37,802 nucleotides of DNA from Mesorhizobium sp. (GTDB lineage Bacteria > Pseudomonadota > Alphaproteobacteria > Rhizobiales > Rhizobiaceae): positions 1 through 37,802 of the forward strand of contig SAQG01000050.1 in assembly GCA_004020315.1 (NCBI GenBank), written 5' to 3'. Positions 14,219 through 26,047 of this stretch are shown here, piece after piece. The translations under genes and the position numbers were made by a program. The stretch's first letter is position 1, and the number at the start of each line of letters is the position of its first letter. The notes beneath the pieces are model-generated. The model ran no database searches and was not told where the DNA came from. It saw only the letters and a list, made by a program, of their open reading frames with translations.

Positions 14219-15229
14219 TCAGACCGGTTCCGCCTCGATGACGCTGATGCGAGGCCCGGCTTCAACAATGTTCGTGACCTGGAAATCCGAAGCCGCAAGC
14301 AGCAACCTGAATTCTTCCGCCGTGCGCTCCTGCCCGCCCGGCATGACCAGCATGTTCAGATCGCCGAATTTTGCGCTGGCGCCTTCGTTGGGCGGCGCCA
14401 GAATGCTCTCAAGCACCAGCAATTTGCCTCCTGGGCCCATCGCCCGGCGGCAGGTTTTCAGGATCCGGATATTTGTGTCGTCGTCCCAGTCATGCAGGAT
14501 CCATTTAAGCACAATCGCATCGGCGCCCTCGGACACCGAGGCGAAGAAATCGCCGGCGACGATGTCGCAGCGATCGGCCACGCCTGCGGCGTCAAAGACC
14601 GGGCCGGCCTTCGCCACGACCTGCGGCTGGTCGAAAAGAATGCCGCGCTGGCCGGGATTGCGGCGGAGGATTTCAGCAAGTAGCGCGCCCTGCCCGCCCG
14701 CGACATCCATAACGACAGAGAACGGCCGGAAGTCATAGGCCGCAAGCACCGCGGCGGCGACGCCACGCGACATGGCCGTCATCGCTCGGTCGAAGATGAC
14801 GGACTCTTCCGGGTGCTCCGCCCGATATTCCCAAACGCCCTTGCCATAAGCATGGCGAAAAGCGTTTTCGCCGGTGCTGACACTGTGCAGCAGATCGCTC
14901 CATGCCCGACGAAAATAGGGCCGTCCGGTCAGAATCGCCCATGGCGCGACCGAATGCTGAACATCGGATCGCAACGCGCTGCCAACCGGGGTCAGTGAGA
15001 AGAACCGGTCTTCCGCTTCCTGGAACACGCCGACCGATGCAAGGGCGCGCAGCAGCCGGTAGAGCCCCTGCGGATGGGTGTTGGTCAACGCGGCAAGTTC
15101 ACCGCTGGTTCGTTTTCCGTCCTTGAGATGATCTGCGATGCCCAGCGTGGCGGCGACGCATATCGCCTGAGACACCTGGAACCCATTGACCATTTTCTGG
15201 AGTTCGGCGCCGGCTGTCCGCTCGTCCAT
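14219..15229 (-). CDS. SAM-dependent O-methyltransferase (HIOMT-like)
   Basis: A 336-residue small-molecule O-methyltransferase of the acetylserotonin/caffeate type. The N-terminal winged-helix dimerisation domain (about 10-95) contains GIADHLKDGKRTSGELAALT and LYRLLRALASVGVF. The C-terminal Rossmann domain has the SAM loop VMDVAGGQGALLAEILRR, the acidic DxxQ loop and the catalytic-histidine motif LKWILHDWDDD. It starts at ATG 15229 with GGGGGAG upstream; an open extension to 15316 lacks support. It lies between the channel and dnaE on the same strand, but 100-160 bases from each. The substrate cannot be told from sequence; relatives methylate polyketide or aromatic hydroxyls. Confidence 0.88.
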   Translation of the reverse strand: MDERTAGAELQKMVNGFQVSQAICVAATLGIADHLKDGKRTSGELAALTNTHPQGLYRLLRALASVGVFQEAEDRFFSLTPVGSALRSDVQHSVAPWAILTGRPYFRRAWSDLLHSVSTGENAFRHAYGKGVWEYRAEHPEESVIFDRAMTAMSRGVAAAVLAAYDFRPFSVVMDVAGGQGALLAEILRRNPGQRGILFDQPQVVAKAGPVFDAAGVADRCDIVAGDFFASVSEGADAIVLKWILHDWDDDTNIRILKTCRRAMGPGGKLLVLESILAPPNEGASAKFGDLNMLVMPGGQERTAEEFRLLLAASDFQVTNIVEAGPRISVIEAEPV

Positions 15230-15387
15230 GACGCGCTCCCCCGGCCGCCAAAGCCAGGCCGGCAAACTGGTCGGGCGGGCCGAGCTCACAATACCAGCGG
15301 CGTTGTCACCGGGCAATGCCGGCGATGGGCCGGCGCTGGCTGGCGGAATACGGTCGAAACAAACGGAACTTTGCTAGCCCCGTTAGC

Positions 15388-18300
15388 TCACACCAGCTCC
15401 ACTTCCACCACGCCCGGCACCGCGCGCATGGCCGACGCGATCTGCGGCGAGACGCGGTAACGGTTGGGCAGTTCGATCTCGACCTCGCCCTGCGCCTCAT
15501 CCTTGATGACGATAATGCTCACCTGACTGTCGCCGCGCTGGGTAAGCTGCGATTGAATCGCCGACGCCGGTCGGTCATTCCTGACAAAGATACGCAACGC
15601 CTTCTGGATGCGGCTTGCCTCGTCCTCCAGCGACTGCACGGTCTGGATGCGCAGGTTGACGCCTTCGGGCCTGTCCTCGGCCGAAACGGTGATCACCACC
15701 GAACGGCCGGGCTCGAGCAGGTCGCGATACTGCGCCAGACCTTCGGAAAAAAGCACCGCCTCATACTGGCCTGACGTGTCGGAAAACTGCACGACGCCCA
15801 TCTTGTTGCCGGTGCGCGTCTTGCGCTCCTGCTTGGTGGTGACGGTGCCGGCAAGCCGCCCGGCGGCAGCGCCCCGTTTGACGGCGGCCGAGAACTCGGC
15901 CCAGTTCTGCACCCGCATCTTCTGCAGCGCCGCCTTGTATTCGTCCAGCGGATGAGCGGAGAGATAGAAGCCGACCACCTGGAATTCACGGTGCAGTCGG
16001 TCGGCGGCAAGCCAGGGGTCGGTCGCCGGCAGATTGAGCGCCTGCGACTGTGCGCCGAGCGAGGCGCCGAAAATGTCGTGCTGGCCCGACATTGCATTCT
16101 GCTGCGCCAGCGAGGCCAGCCCCATCATCCGCTCGACGCCCGCCATCATCGCGGCGCGGTCGTGGCCGAAGCAGTCGAGCGCGCCGGCCATGATCAGGCT
16201 TTCGAAGACCCGCTTGCCGACGATCTTCGGATCGACCCTTTCGCAGAAATCGGCGAGGCTCTTGAACGGTTTTTCGCCGCGCATGGCGACGATATGCTCG
16301 ACCGCCGCGTCGCCGACGCCCTTGAGCGCGGCCAGCGAGTAGAAGATCCGGTTCTCGCCGACTTCGAAGGCCCGGAAGCTAGTCATCACCGACGGTGCTA
16401 CGACATCGATGCCGAGGCGCAGCGCATCCTGGCGGAAATCGGCGAGCTTGTCGGTGTTACCCATGTCGAGCGTCATCGACGCGGCCAGGAACTCGACCGG
16501 GTAGTGCGCCTTCAGATAGGCCGTCTGGTAGGAGACGACCGCGTAGGCGGCGGCATGCGACTTGTTGAAACCGTAGTCGGCGAACTTTGCCAGCAGGTCG
16601 AAAATGAAGTCGGCTTGCGGCTTGCCGACGCCGCGCTCAACCGCGCCGGAGACGAAGCGCTCGCGCTGCTTGTCCATCTCTGCGCGGATCTTCTTGCCCA
16701 TGGCGCGGCGCAGCAGGTCGGCTTCGCCGAGCGAATAGCCGGCAAGCTCCTGCGCGATCTGCATCACCTGTTCCTGGTAGACGATGACGCCTTGCGTTTC
16801 CTTCACCAGATGGTCGATCTTCGAGTGGATCGACGCCATCTCCTCCTCGCCATGCTTTCTGGCGTTGTAGGTCGGGATGTTCTCCATCGGCCCTGGCCGG
16901 TAAAGCGCGACCAGCGCGATGATGTCCTCGATGCAGTCGGGCCGCATGCCGATCAGCGCCTTGCGCATGCCTGCACTTTCCACCTGGAACACGCCAACCA
17001 CTTCGCCACGCGACAGCATGGCGTAGGTATCGGGGTCGTCGAGCGGAATGTGGGCGAGATCGATTTCGATGCCGCGGCGGCGGATCAGCTTGACCGCGGT
17101 TTCCAGTACCGTCAGCGTCTTCAGGCCGAGGAAGTCGAACTTCACCAGCCCGGCCTGCTCGACATACTTCATGTTGAACTGGGTGACCGGCATGTCGGAG
17201 CGCGGGTCGCGGTACATCGGCACCAGCTCCCACAGCGGCCGGTCGCCGATGACGATGCCGGCGGCATGCGTCGAGGCGTGGCGGTAGAGTCCTTCCAGCT
17301 TCTGCGCCATGTCGAGCAGCGTCTGCACGATCGGCTCCCGCTCGGCCTCTTCGGCAAAGCGCGGCTCGTTGGCGATGGCGTCGGCGAGCTTGACCGGATT
17401 GGCCGGGTTCGACGGTACCATCTTGCTGAGCTTGTCGACCTGGCCGTAGGGCATCTGCAGCACCCGGCCGACATCGCGCAGCACTGCGCGGGCCTGCAGC
17501 GTACCGAAGGTGATGATCTGGCCGACCTGGTCGCGCCCGTACTTCTGCTGGACGTAGCGGATGACCTCCTCGCGCCGGTCCTGGCAGAAATCGATGTCGA
17601 AGTCGGGCATCGACACGCGGTCGGGATTGAGGAAGCGCTCGAACAGCAGCGAGAAGCGCAACGGATCGATGTCGGTGATGGTCGTCGAATACGCGACCAG
17701 CGAGCCGGCGCCCGAACCGCGGCCCGGCCCGACCGGAATGCCTTGCGCCTTCGCCCATTTGATGAAATCGGCGACGATCAGGAAATAGCCGGGATATTTC
17801 ATCCTTTCGATGACGCCGAGCTCGAAATCCAGCCTTTCGCGATATTGTTCGACCGTGTAGCCAGGCGTCGGGCCGTGCGCTGCAAGCCGCGCCTCCAGTC
17901 CTTCATGCGCCTGTCTGGCAAGCTCCTGCGCCTCGGCCTTCACCGCCGCATCGGCGTCGGCGACATCGCCGCCGGCAAAGCGCGGCAGGATCGGGTTGCG
18001 GGTCTTGGGATAGTAGGAGCAGCGCAGCGCAATTTCGACGGTGTTGTCGATCGCTTCCGGCAGATCGGCGAACAGCCTCGCCATGTCAGCCTGGCTTCTC
18101 AGAAAATTGTCGGGCGAAAGGCGACGGCGATTGTCCACGGCGACCACCGAACCTTCGGCGATGGCGATCAGCGCATCATGCGCCTCATAGTCGTCGCGCG
18201 AGGAGAAAAACGCCTCGTTGGTGGCAACCAGCGGCAAGTCATTGATGTAGGCGAGGTCGACTGACGATTTCTCGATGGCCCGGTCATAACCGGAAACCCG

Positions 18301-18915
18301 TTCCAGCTCGACATAGAGCCGGTCGCCGAACAGCGCCTTGAGCGCCAAAAGCCGTGTCTCGGCGAGATCGCGGCGATCCTCTTTCAGAGCATTGCCGATC
18401 GGGCCGCGCGGCCCGCCGCTGAGACAGATCAGGCCGTCGCAATGGCCGTGCAGCATCTCGGTCGTCAGATGCACGGCCTCGCCAGGGGGCGTTTCGAGAT
18501 AGACCCGGCTGACCAACCTGACCAGATTGCTGTAGCCGGCCTCGGTCGCCGCGATCAGGACCACGGGCCGCATTTCCGGGCCTTGCCGCCTGCGGTCGCG
18601 CTGGCTGTCGCTGGCTTCACCGGAAAAGGCGAGAGCGGTCTGGCAGCCGATGATCGGCTGGATGCCCTCCTTCACCGCCTTTTGCGCAAATTCGAGCGCG
18701 CCGAACAGATTGTTGGTGTCGGTGACGGCGATGGCCGGAGCCTCGTCCTTGACCGCATGGCCGACGACCGTGCTGAGCTGCAATGCGCCTTCGAGCAGCG
18801 AATAGGCCGAATGCACGCGCAGATGAATGAAAGGCCGCGCAGGCGCTTCCGGCCGCGACGCCTTCATGAAGGCCTCACGCCGCAAGGGGTCGCGTGGAAG
18901 TGTCTCATTCGCCAT
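15388..18915 (-). CDS. dnaE: DNA polymerase III alpha subunit (replicative)
   Basis: The chromosomal replicase catalytic subunit, 1175 residues. In order: an N-terminal PHP domain (HLRVHSAYSLLEGAL, about 30-45, onward); the C-family polymerase core with the catalytic PDFDIDF motif (about 435-441); YQEQVMQIAQ and the fingers region (about 690-760); a helix-hairpin-helix near ALKGVGDAAVEHI; and an OB-fold at about 1010-1085 (GRLAGTVTTKQERKT). Full length and the ordinary DnaE1 features set it apart from the shorter SOS polymerase DnaE2. A possible alternative start is Met17 (MKASRPEAP). It is followed at a 158-base distance by the methyltransferase gene and preceded by a 200-base gap with a candidate small RNA. 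Confidence 0.97.
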   Translation of the reverse strand: MANETLPRDPLRREAFMKASRPEAPARPFIHLRVHSAYSLLEGALQLSTVVGHAVKDEAPAIAVTDTNNLFGALEFAQKAVKEGIQPIIGCQTALAFSGEASDSQRDRRRQGPEMRPVVLIAATEAGYSNLVRLVSRVYLETPPGEAVHLTTEMLHGHCDGLICLSGGPRGPIGNALKEDRRDLAETRLLALKALFGDRLYVELERVSGYDRAIEKSSVDLAYINDLPLVATNEAFFSSRDDYEAHDALIAIAEGSVVAVDNRRRLSPDNFLRSQADMARLFADLPEAIDNTVEIALRCSYYPKTRNPILPRFAGGDVADADAAVKAEAQELARQAHEGLEARLAAHGPTPGYTVEQYRERLDFELGVIERMKYPGYFLIVADFIKWAKAQGIPVGPGRGSGAGSLVAYSTTITDIDPLRFSLLFERFLNPDRVSMPDFDIDFCQDRREEVIRYVQQKYGRDQVGQIITFGTLQARAVLRDVGRVLQMPYGQVDKLSKMVPSNPANPVKLADAIANEPRFAEEAEREPIVQTLLDMAQKLEGLYRHASTHAAGIVIGDRPLWELVPMYRDPRSDMPVTQFNMKYVEQAGLVKFDFLGLKTLTVLETAVKLIRRRGIEIDLAHIPLDDPDTYAMLSRGEVVGVFQVESAGMRKALIGMRPDCIEDIIALVALYRPGPMENIPTYNARKHGEEEMASIHSKIDHLVKETQGVIVYQEQVMQIAQELAGYSLGEADLLRRAMGKKIRAEMDKQRERFVSGAVERGVGKPQADFIFDLLAKFADYGFNKSHAAAYAVVSYQTAYLKAHYPVEFLAASMTLDMGNTDKLADFRQDALRLGIDVVAPSVMTSFRAFEVGENRIFYSLAALKGVGDAAVEHIVAMRGEKPFKSLADFCERVDPKIVGKRVFESLIMAGALDCFGHDRAAMMAGVERMMGLASLAQQNAMSGQHDIFGASLGAQSQALNLPATDPWLAADRLHREFQVVGFYLSAHPLDEYKAALQKMRVQNWAEFSAAVKRGAAAGRLAGTVTTKQERKTRTGNKMGVVQFSDTSGQYEAVLFSEGLAQYRDLLEPGRSVVITVSAEDRPEGVNLRIQTVQSLEDEASRIQKALRIFVRNDRPASAIQSQLTQRGDSQVSIIVIKDEAQGEVEIELPNRYRVSPQIASAMRAVPGVVEVELV

Positions 18916-18949
18916 GGTTTTTTAGCGCCGTTTGAAAGGACTCGGTCGA

Positions 18950-19107
18950 TGCAGATGTATTGTCAGGCACCGGATGATGCGAGTCCAGCAATAGCGATTC
19001 GAGTCTGCGAGCTCGCGATCCATTGCCTTATGACGGCAATTAAGCTATTGATTTGAGCACGGTGCTGATTTGCGCCAATGACCCGCTATTGAGGCGGTTT
19101 TTTTGTT
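18950..19107 (+). ncRNA. Candidate small RNA ending at an orphan plus-strand terminator
   Basis: Both neighbours (dnaE and pccA) are on the minus strand, yet the plus strand has a good intrinsic terminator: CGCCAAT (19073-19079) pairs with ATTG...GCG (19088-19096, two-base bulge), followed by seven T's at 19098-19104. Just upstream is a perfect hairpin ATTGCC/GGCAAT (19022-19027 with 19035-19040), and CAATAGC (about 18990-18996) can pair with GCTATTG (19044-19050). An orphan terminator behind stacked hairpins suggests a short transcript. The 5' end and any function are unknown, and I see no clear promoter. Confidence 0.35.
19073..19107 (+). terminator. Orphan intrinsic terminator on the plus strand
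   Basis: A seven-pair stem with a two-base bulge (arms 19073-19079 and 19088-19096) is followed by a run of seven T's. No plus-strand coding gene lies upstream within several kilobases, so it should end a non-coding transcript. Confidence 0.55.
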
Positions 19108-19114
19108 TTCAGCC

Positions 19115-21127
<2,013 letters not shown>

Positions 21128-21319
21128 GCGGGTTGCGTTCCCTCGGCTGCCTTTCTTTTATGGGCTTCGCCCGGCCGGTCAAGGCAAGTTGGCGCATATC
21201 CCGGGCGCAAGTCGGCTGGCGCCACCAAAACCCCGCTACCAACTGTCAATTCGTCCCATAGTCCAGAACCTGCAGATACGCTAAAGCTCGCCTCGATTGC
21301 AGATTGAGAGGAGATACTG

Positions 21320-22447
<1,128 letters not shown>

Positions 22448-22513
22448 CGAGAACCAGATGCCGCTTACGGAGCCTGGCGAAATCGCCCGGCTTCATACGC
22501 GTTGGAACGAACC

Positions 22514-22981
22514 ATGCCCTCACCCGCCATCTACGTCGACGCCGATGCCTGCCCGGTGAAGGCCGAGGTCGAGAAAGTCGCCGAGCGCCATGGCGTCGTC
22601 GTCACCTTCGTCTCCAATGGCGGCCTGCGTCCGTCGCGCGATCCGATGGTCCGCAACGTCGTCGTGTCCAAGGGCGCCGATGCCGCTGACGACTGGATCG
22701 TCGACAATGCCAAGCCCAACGACATCGTGGTGACCGCCGACATCCCGCTTGCCGCCCGCACGGTGGCGCTCGGCGCCCATGTGCTTGGGCCGACCGGACG
22801 CCCGTTCACGCCGGAAACGATCGGCATGGCAGTGGCAATGCGCGACCTCAAGCAGCATCTGCGCGAGACCGGCGAAAGCAAGGGTTACAATGCCAGTTTT
22901 GCGCCGCAGGACCGCTCGCGTTTTCTTGGCGAGCTCGACCGCATCCTGCGGCGTGCGCTGAAATCCGCCGCACGGGGCTAG
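22514..22981 (+). CDS. YaiI/YqxD family protein (UPF0178, DUF188)
   Basis: A 155-residue protein of the YaiI/YqxD family, a PIN-like fold with unknown function. Characteristic parts are the start IYVDADACPVKAEVEKVAERH, split here as an Asp-rich strand (VDADACPVK) and a helix, the middle DDWIVDNAKPNDIVVTADIPLAA and the conserved Asn-to-Asp acidic pocket (DAADDW, TADIP). The ATG at 22514 is preferred over a TTG four codons earlier. It is the second gene after frmA on this strand. Confidence 0.9.
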   Translation: MPSPAIYVDADACPVKAEVEKVAERHGVVVTFVSNGGLRPSRDPMVRNVVVSKGADAADDWIVDNAKPNDIVVTADIPLAARTVALGAHVLGPTGRPFTPETIGMAVAMRDLKQHLRETGESKGYNASFAPQDRSRFLGELDRILRRALKSAARG

Positions 22982-22998
22982 CGCTGACCCCGAGCCGG

Positions 22999-23046
22999 GT
23001 CAGCGCAGCAAAATCGGAATCGATTTTTCGGGATCATGCGCACAAT
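22999..23046. repeat. Partial palindromic intergenic repeat
   Basis: AAAATCG and CGATTTT pair around GAAT (about 23003-23020), followed by TCGGGATCATGCGC and an A-rich stretch. This is the right half of the GATCATGC-type element found at 11572 and 30368. It lies 20 bases after the YaiI gene. Confidence 0.6.
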
Positions 23047-23126
23047 CAAAAAGTGCTACGATGTCGGTTGCGCGTCCTAAGGACACGCGGTGGTAGAGAA
23101 GACGGACCGCCATCACAGACCGGGCC

Positions 23127-23810
23127 ATGACGACCGAGATGCCCCTGAAGAAACCACTGCACCGCCACATTCAGTTCGCGGTGTCGGCCTGCATAGGTGT
23201 GGTGGCACTGGTGATCGCGCTGGTCTTGCGCACTCCGCTCGCCTTTTCGATCGGCGCCAACGCGTTTTTCGCCGCCTACACCGTCATCGTCGTCGCCCAG
23301 ATGCCGCTGCTCACCGGCCGCTATCTGAGCAAGAATGCCCGCGCCACCGACCAGCCGGTGCTGGTCATCTTTGCCGTGACGCTGATTGTCGTCTCCGTCG
23401 CCATCGTCTCGTTGTTCCAATTGATCAATCGAGAGGGCAGCGCGCATCCTGTCGAACTCACCTTCGCACTGCTGTCGATCCCGCTCGGCTGGTTCACCAT
23501 CCATGCCATGACGGCGCTGCACTACGCTCATGTTTACTGGCTGAACGACGAAGAGACCGATCCCGGCAGCAAAGCGAAGCAGAAAAAGCCCGTCGGCGGC
23601 CTCTTATTTCCCGGTAAGGAGCAGCCGGACGGCTGGGATTTCCTCTACTTCTCGACCACCGTCGGCATGACCTCGCAGACCTCCGATACCGCGGTCTCGA
23701 CCACGCAAATGCGTCGTATCGTGCTTTTGCATTCGATCGTGTCGTTCTTTTTCAATACAGTGATCGTCGCCGCCGCGGTCAATCTCGCCGTCAGTTTCGG
23801 GAGTCAGTAG
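23127..23810 (+). CDS. DUF1345 family inner-membrane protein
   Basis: A 227-residue membrane protein with about five transmembrane helices: two near residues 15-60, one near 80-100 and further ones at about 110-130 and 195-222. The late segment DGWDFLYFSTTVGMTSQTSD resembles an ion-channel pore helix and is typical of DUF1345 proteins, whose function is not established. The ATG at 23127 is the family-like start, though Met5 is possible. The gene stands alone, 114 bases before the cytochrome b gene. Confidence 0.85.
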   Translation: MTTEMPLKKPLHRHIQFAVSACIGVVALVIALVLRTPLAFSIGANAFFAAYTVIVVAQMPLLTGRYLSKNARATDQPVLVIFAVTLIVVSVAIVSLFQLINREGSAHPVELTFALLSIPLGWFTIHAMTALHYAHVYWLNDEETDPGSKAKQKKPVGGLLFPGKEQPDGWDFLYFSTTVGMTSQTSDTAVSTTQMRRIVLLHSIVSFFFNTVIVAAAVNLAVSFGSQ

Positions 23811-23924
23811 TATCGGGCAGCTCGTAATATTTCCGTGATCGGATGAAACATCGCTTTGGCTGGCAGCGTATTGGGAGGAGAACGATCGGAAAGGCCGCCT
23901 GAACGGCCGGGAGGACGCGAAAGA

Positions 23925-24806
23925 ATGGAATCGGTCGCCAGGAGCCAATCCACCGTCGGGCCAGATACTGCCCTCCCGAAAGATGCGACGCTCATCTACC
24001 GGCAGTCGCGCTGGACGCGGCTGACGCATTGGCTCTGGGCCATTTCGCTGTTCTTCATGTTGCTTTCCGGCCTGCAGATATTCAACGCGCGCCCCCAGCT
24101 CTACATCGGCAAGGAGTCGGGATTCGCATACAACAACACCGTCTTCGCCATCGGCGCCGAGAACACCGCAAACGGCCCGCGCGGCTACACCGAAATCTTC
24201 GGCAAGCGCTTCGATACGACCGGTGTGCTCGGCTGGTCGGGGCCGGCAGGTCAGGAGACGTCTCGCGCCTTCCCGTCCTGGGCGACGATCCCCTCCTATT
24301 ACGATCTCGGCACCGCCCGCGTCGTCCATTTCTTCTTCGCCTGGATACTGACCACGACACTGGTCGTCTGGCTGGTCGCCAGCCTGATCAACGGTCATCT
24401 GCGCCGCGATCTCGTACCGCGCATCGATGATCTCAGGCGCTTGCCGCGAGACATCATCGATCATGCCAGGCTCAAGTTCCACCACAGCCGCGAGTACAAC
24501 ACGCTGCAGAAAATGGCCTATGGCGGCGTCATGTTCGTGCTGCTGCCGCTGATGATCATCACCGGCCTTGCCATGTCGCCGAGCATGAACGCGGTGCTGC
24601 CGTTCCTCAACGATCTGCTCGGCGGCCGGCAGACGGCGCGGACGATTCATTTCGTCGTGATGCTGCTGCTCGTCGCCTTCTTCATCGTCCATATGCTGAT
24701 GATCTTCGCCGCCGGCCCGATCAACGAGCTGCGTTCCATTATCACCGGCTGGTACCGAACCGACCCGCCGACTCATGGCAGCAAGACGCCCGAGAGGAGT
24801 GCGTGA
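23925..24806 (+). CDS. Cytochrome b561-type membrane protein
   Basis: A 293-residue di-heme cytochrome b-like membrane protein with four main helices: LTHWLWAISLFFMLLSGLQIF (about 30-50 from the start, split here), ARVVHFFFAWILTTTLVVWL, YGGVMFVLLPLMIITGL and IHFVVMLLLVAFFIVHMLMIF. Paired histidines in helices 1, 2 and 4 are candidate heme ligands. It resembles the cytochrome b subunit of Ni/Fe hydrogenases and formate dehydrogenases. It starts at ATG 23925 with GGGAGGA upstream. The next gene, a molybdopterin oxidoreductase, starts two bases after this stop, so the two form an operon and probably one membrane-bound enzyme, with this protein passing electrons to or from the quinone pool. Confidence 0.87.
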   Translation: MESVARSQSTVGPDTALPKDATLIYRQSRWTRLTHWLWAISLFFMLLSGLQIFNARPQLYIGKESGFAYNNTVFAIGAENTANGPRGYTEIFGKRFDTTGVLGWSGPAGQETSRAFPSWATIPSYYDLGTARVVHFFFAWILTTTLVVWLVASLINGHLRRDLVPRIDDLRRLPRDIIDHARLKFHHSREYNTLQKMAYGGVMFVLLPLMIITGLAMSPSMNAVLPFLNDLLGGRQTARTIHFVVMLLLVAFFIVHMLMIFAAGPINELRSIITGWYRTDPPTHGSKTPERSA

Positions 24807-24807
24807 G

Positions 24808-25596
24808 ATGGCGAAGTTTGTGGTCAGCCGCAGAAAATTCCTGACCTCGGCCAGCCTCGGCGTCTCCGGCATCATGCTGTCGGGTTGCGACGCCTTCGAT
24901 AGCCAGCTTCGGGTGGGCGATGGCCTGCGCAGTTTCCTCGAAGGCGCCAACGGGCTGACCTGGCGCGCGCAACGCCTGCTTGCCGGCGATGCGCTGGCGC
25001 CGGAATTCACCGAAGCCGATATTCGCCAGCCGCAGCGGCCGAACGGCGTCACCGCGCCGGACGACGATGTCTACAAGGGCCTGCTCGCCAACAATTTCGC
25101 CGACTGGCGGCTCGAGGTTTCCGGCCTCGTCGAAAAGCCGCTGTCGCTGACCCGCGACCAGCTGATGAACATGCCAAGCCGCACCCAGATCACCCGCCAT
25201 GACTGCGTCGAAGGCTGGAGTTGCATCGCCAAATGGACCGGCACGCCGCTGTCGTTGGTGCTTGATCAGGCGGTGGTCAAGCCGCAGGCGCGCTACGTGA
25301 TGTTCCATTGCCTCGACACGATCGACCGCAGCCTGTCCGGCGACATCAAATACTACAGTTCGATCGACCTGATCGATGCGCGTCACCCGCAGACGATCCT
25401 TGCCTATGGCTTGAACGGCAAGCCGCTGCCGGTCGAGAACGGCGCGCCGCTGCGCGTCCGCGTCGAGCGCCAGATCGGCTACAAGATGCCGAAATATCTC
25501 CGCAAGATCGAACTGGTCGACGATTTCGCCACTATCGGCGGCGGCAGGGGCGGCTACTGGGAGGACAATGGCTACGATTGGTACGGCGGCATTTGA
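24808..25596 (+). CDS. Tat-exported molybdopterin oxidoreductase lipoprotein (sulfite-oxidase fold)
   Basis: A 262-residue SUOX-fold enzyme related to MsrP/YedY. The N-terminus has a twin-arginine motif (SRRKFL, residues 7-12) and a lipobox (LSGC, lipid-modified Cys27), so it should be folded in the cytoplasm, exported by Tat and anchored as a lipoprotein. The molybdenum-ligand cysteine is Cys133 in RHDCVEGWS. The C-terminal part ends with RKIELVDDF and a Gly/Tyr/Trp-rich tail. It lacks the dimerisation domain of plant and animal sulfite oxidases. It is co-transcribed with the cytochrome b gene. The substrate is unknown; MsrP-type methionine sulfoxide repair is one option, but MsrQ is replaced here by a cytochrome b561. 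Confidence 0.88.
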   Translation: MAKFVVSRRKFLTSASLGVSGIMLSGCDAFDSQLRVGDGLRSFLEGANGLTWRAQRLLAGDALAPEFTEADIRQPQRPNGVTAPDDDVYKGLLANNFADWRLEVSGLVEKPLSLTRDQLMNMPSRTQITRHDCVEGWSCIAKWTGTPLSLVLDQAVVKPQARYVMFHCLDTIDRSLSGDIKYYSSIDLIDARHPQTILAYGLNGKPLPVENGAPLRVRVERQIGYKMPKYLRKIELVDDFATIGGGRGGYWEDNGYDWYGGI

Positions 25597-25814
25597 CCGA
25601 ACCCGGAACGACGCTCAGTAACTGTCGTCGCTGTCATCGGTGCGCAGGGCCGGGTCAAATCCGGACATATCAGTCCCAAACGTCAGCACGTCTTGAGAAC
25701 CGGCAAACCGCGTGGCTAGCGAAGAGAAGACTTGTCGGTAAGCTGTCGCTGGCAGGTGACAAGGTGTCGCCCACAGGCTATGGATGACGAGTCGAGGGCT
25801 CAAATTGAGTCCTA

Positions 25815-25998
25815 CCTGTTTGCGGGAGAGAGCAGCGAGAGCTGCCGCCGAAGGGGAAATCGCCCGAAATCTCTCAGGCAAAAGAACCGTAGACGGGAAA
25901 GACACTCTGGAAAGTCGGGGCTTGCCCCCGCGCCGAAGGTGTAAGCGCTGCCGACAGAGTTACGGGGCGCGAGTCTCTCAGGCTTCAGACAGAGGGGC
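25815..25998 (+). promoter_or_regulatory. Tandem glycine riboswitch of the gcv operon
   Basis: Two glycine aptamers follow each other, at about 25820-25914 and 25915-25998. The first contains the hallmark GGGAGAG, GCCGCCGAAGGGG and ATCTCTCAGGCAAAAGAACCG in separate segments; the second has GCGCCGAAGGTG and GTCTCTCAGGCTTCAGACAGAG in parts. Linker and order are canonical. Glycine binding should switch on gcvTHP, whose first start codon is 50 bases further. A possible promoter (TTGAGA at 25693, CTAGCG at 25716) lies upstream; this part is weak. Confidence 0.95.
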
Positions 25999-26047
25999 AC
26001 GGACTGGTCGCCATTCGCGGCCGATTGCGTGCGACTCTGGAGATGAC

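Noticed and set aside
15952..18264. A 770-codon open frame on the plus strand opposite dnaE
   Set aside because: It is the antisense shadow of dnaE in GC-rich DNA. The translation is rich in Arg, Asp, His and Gly with no domain, while the dnaE frame is unmistakable.
25784..26047. In-frame upstream extension of gcvT by 88 codons
   Set aside because: It runs through both glycine aptamers, and the ATG at 26048 has its own ribosome-binding site and gives the family's normal length.
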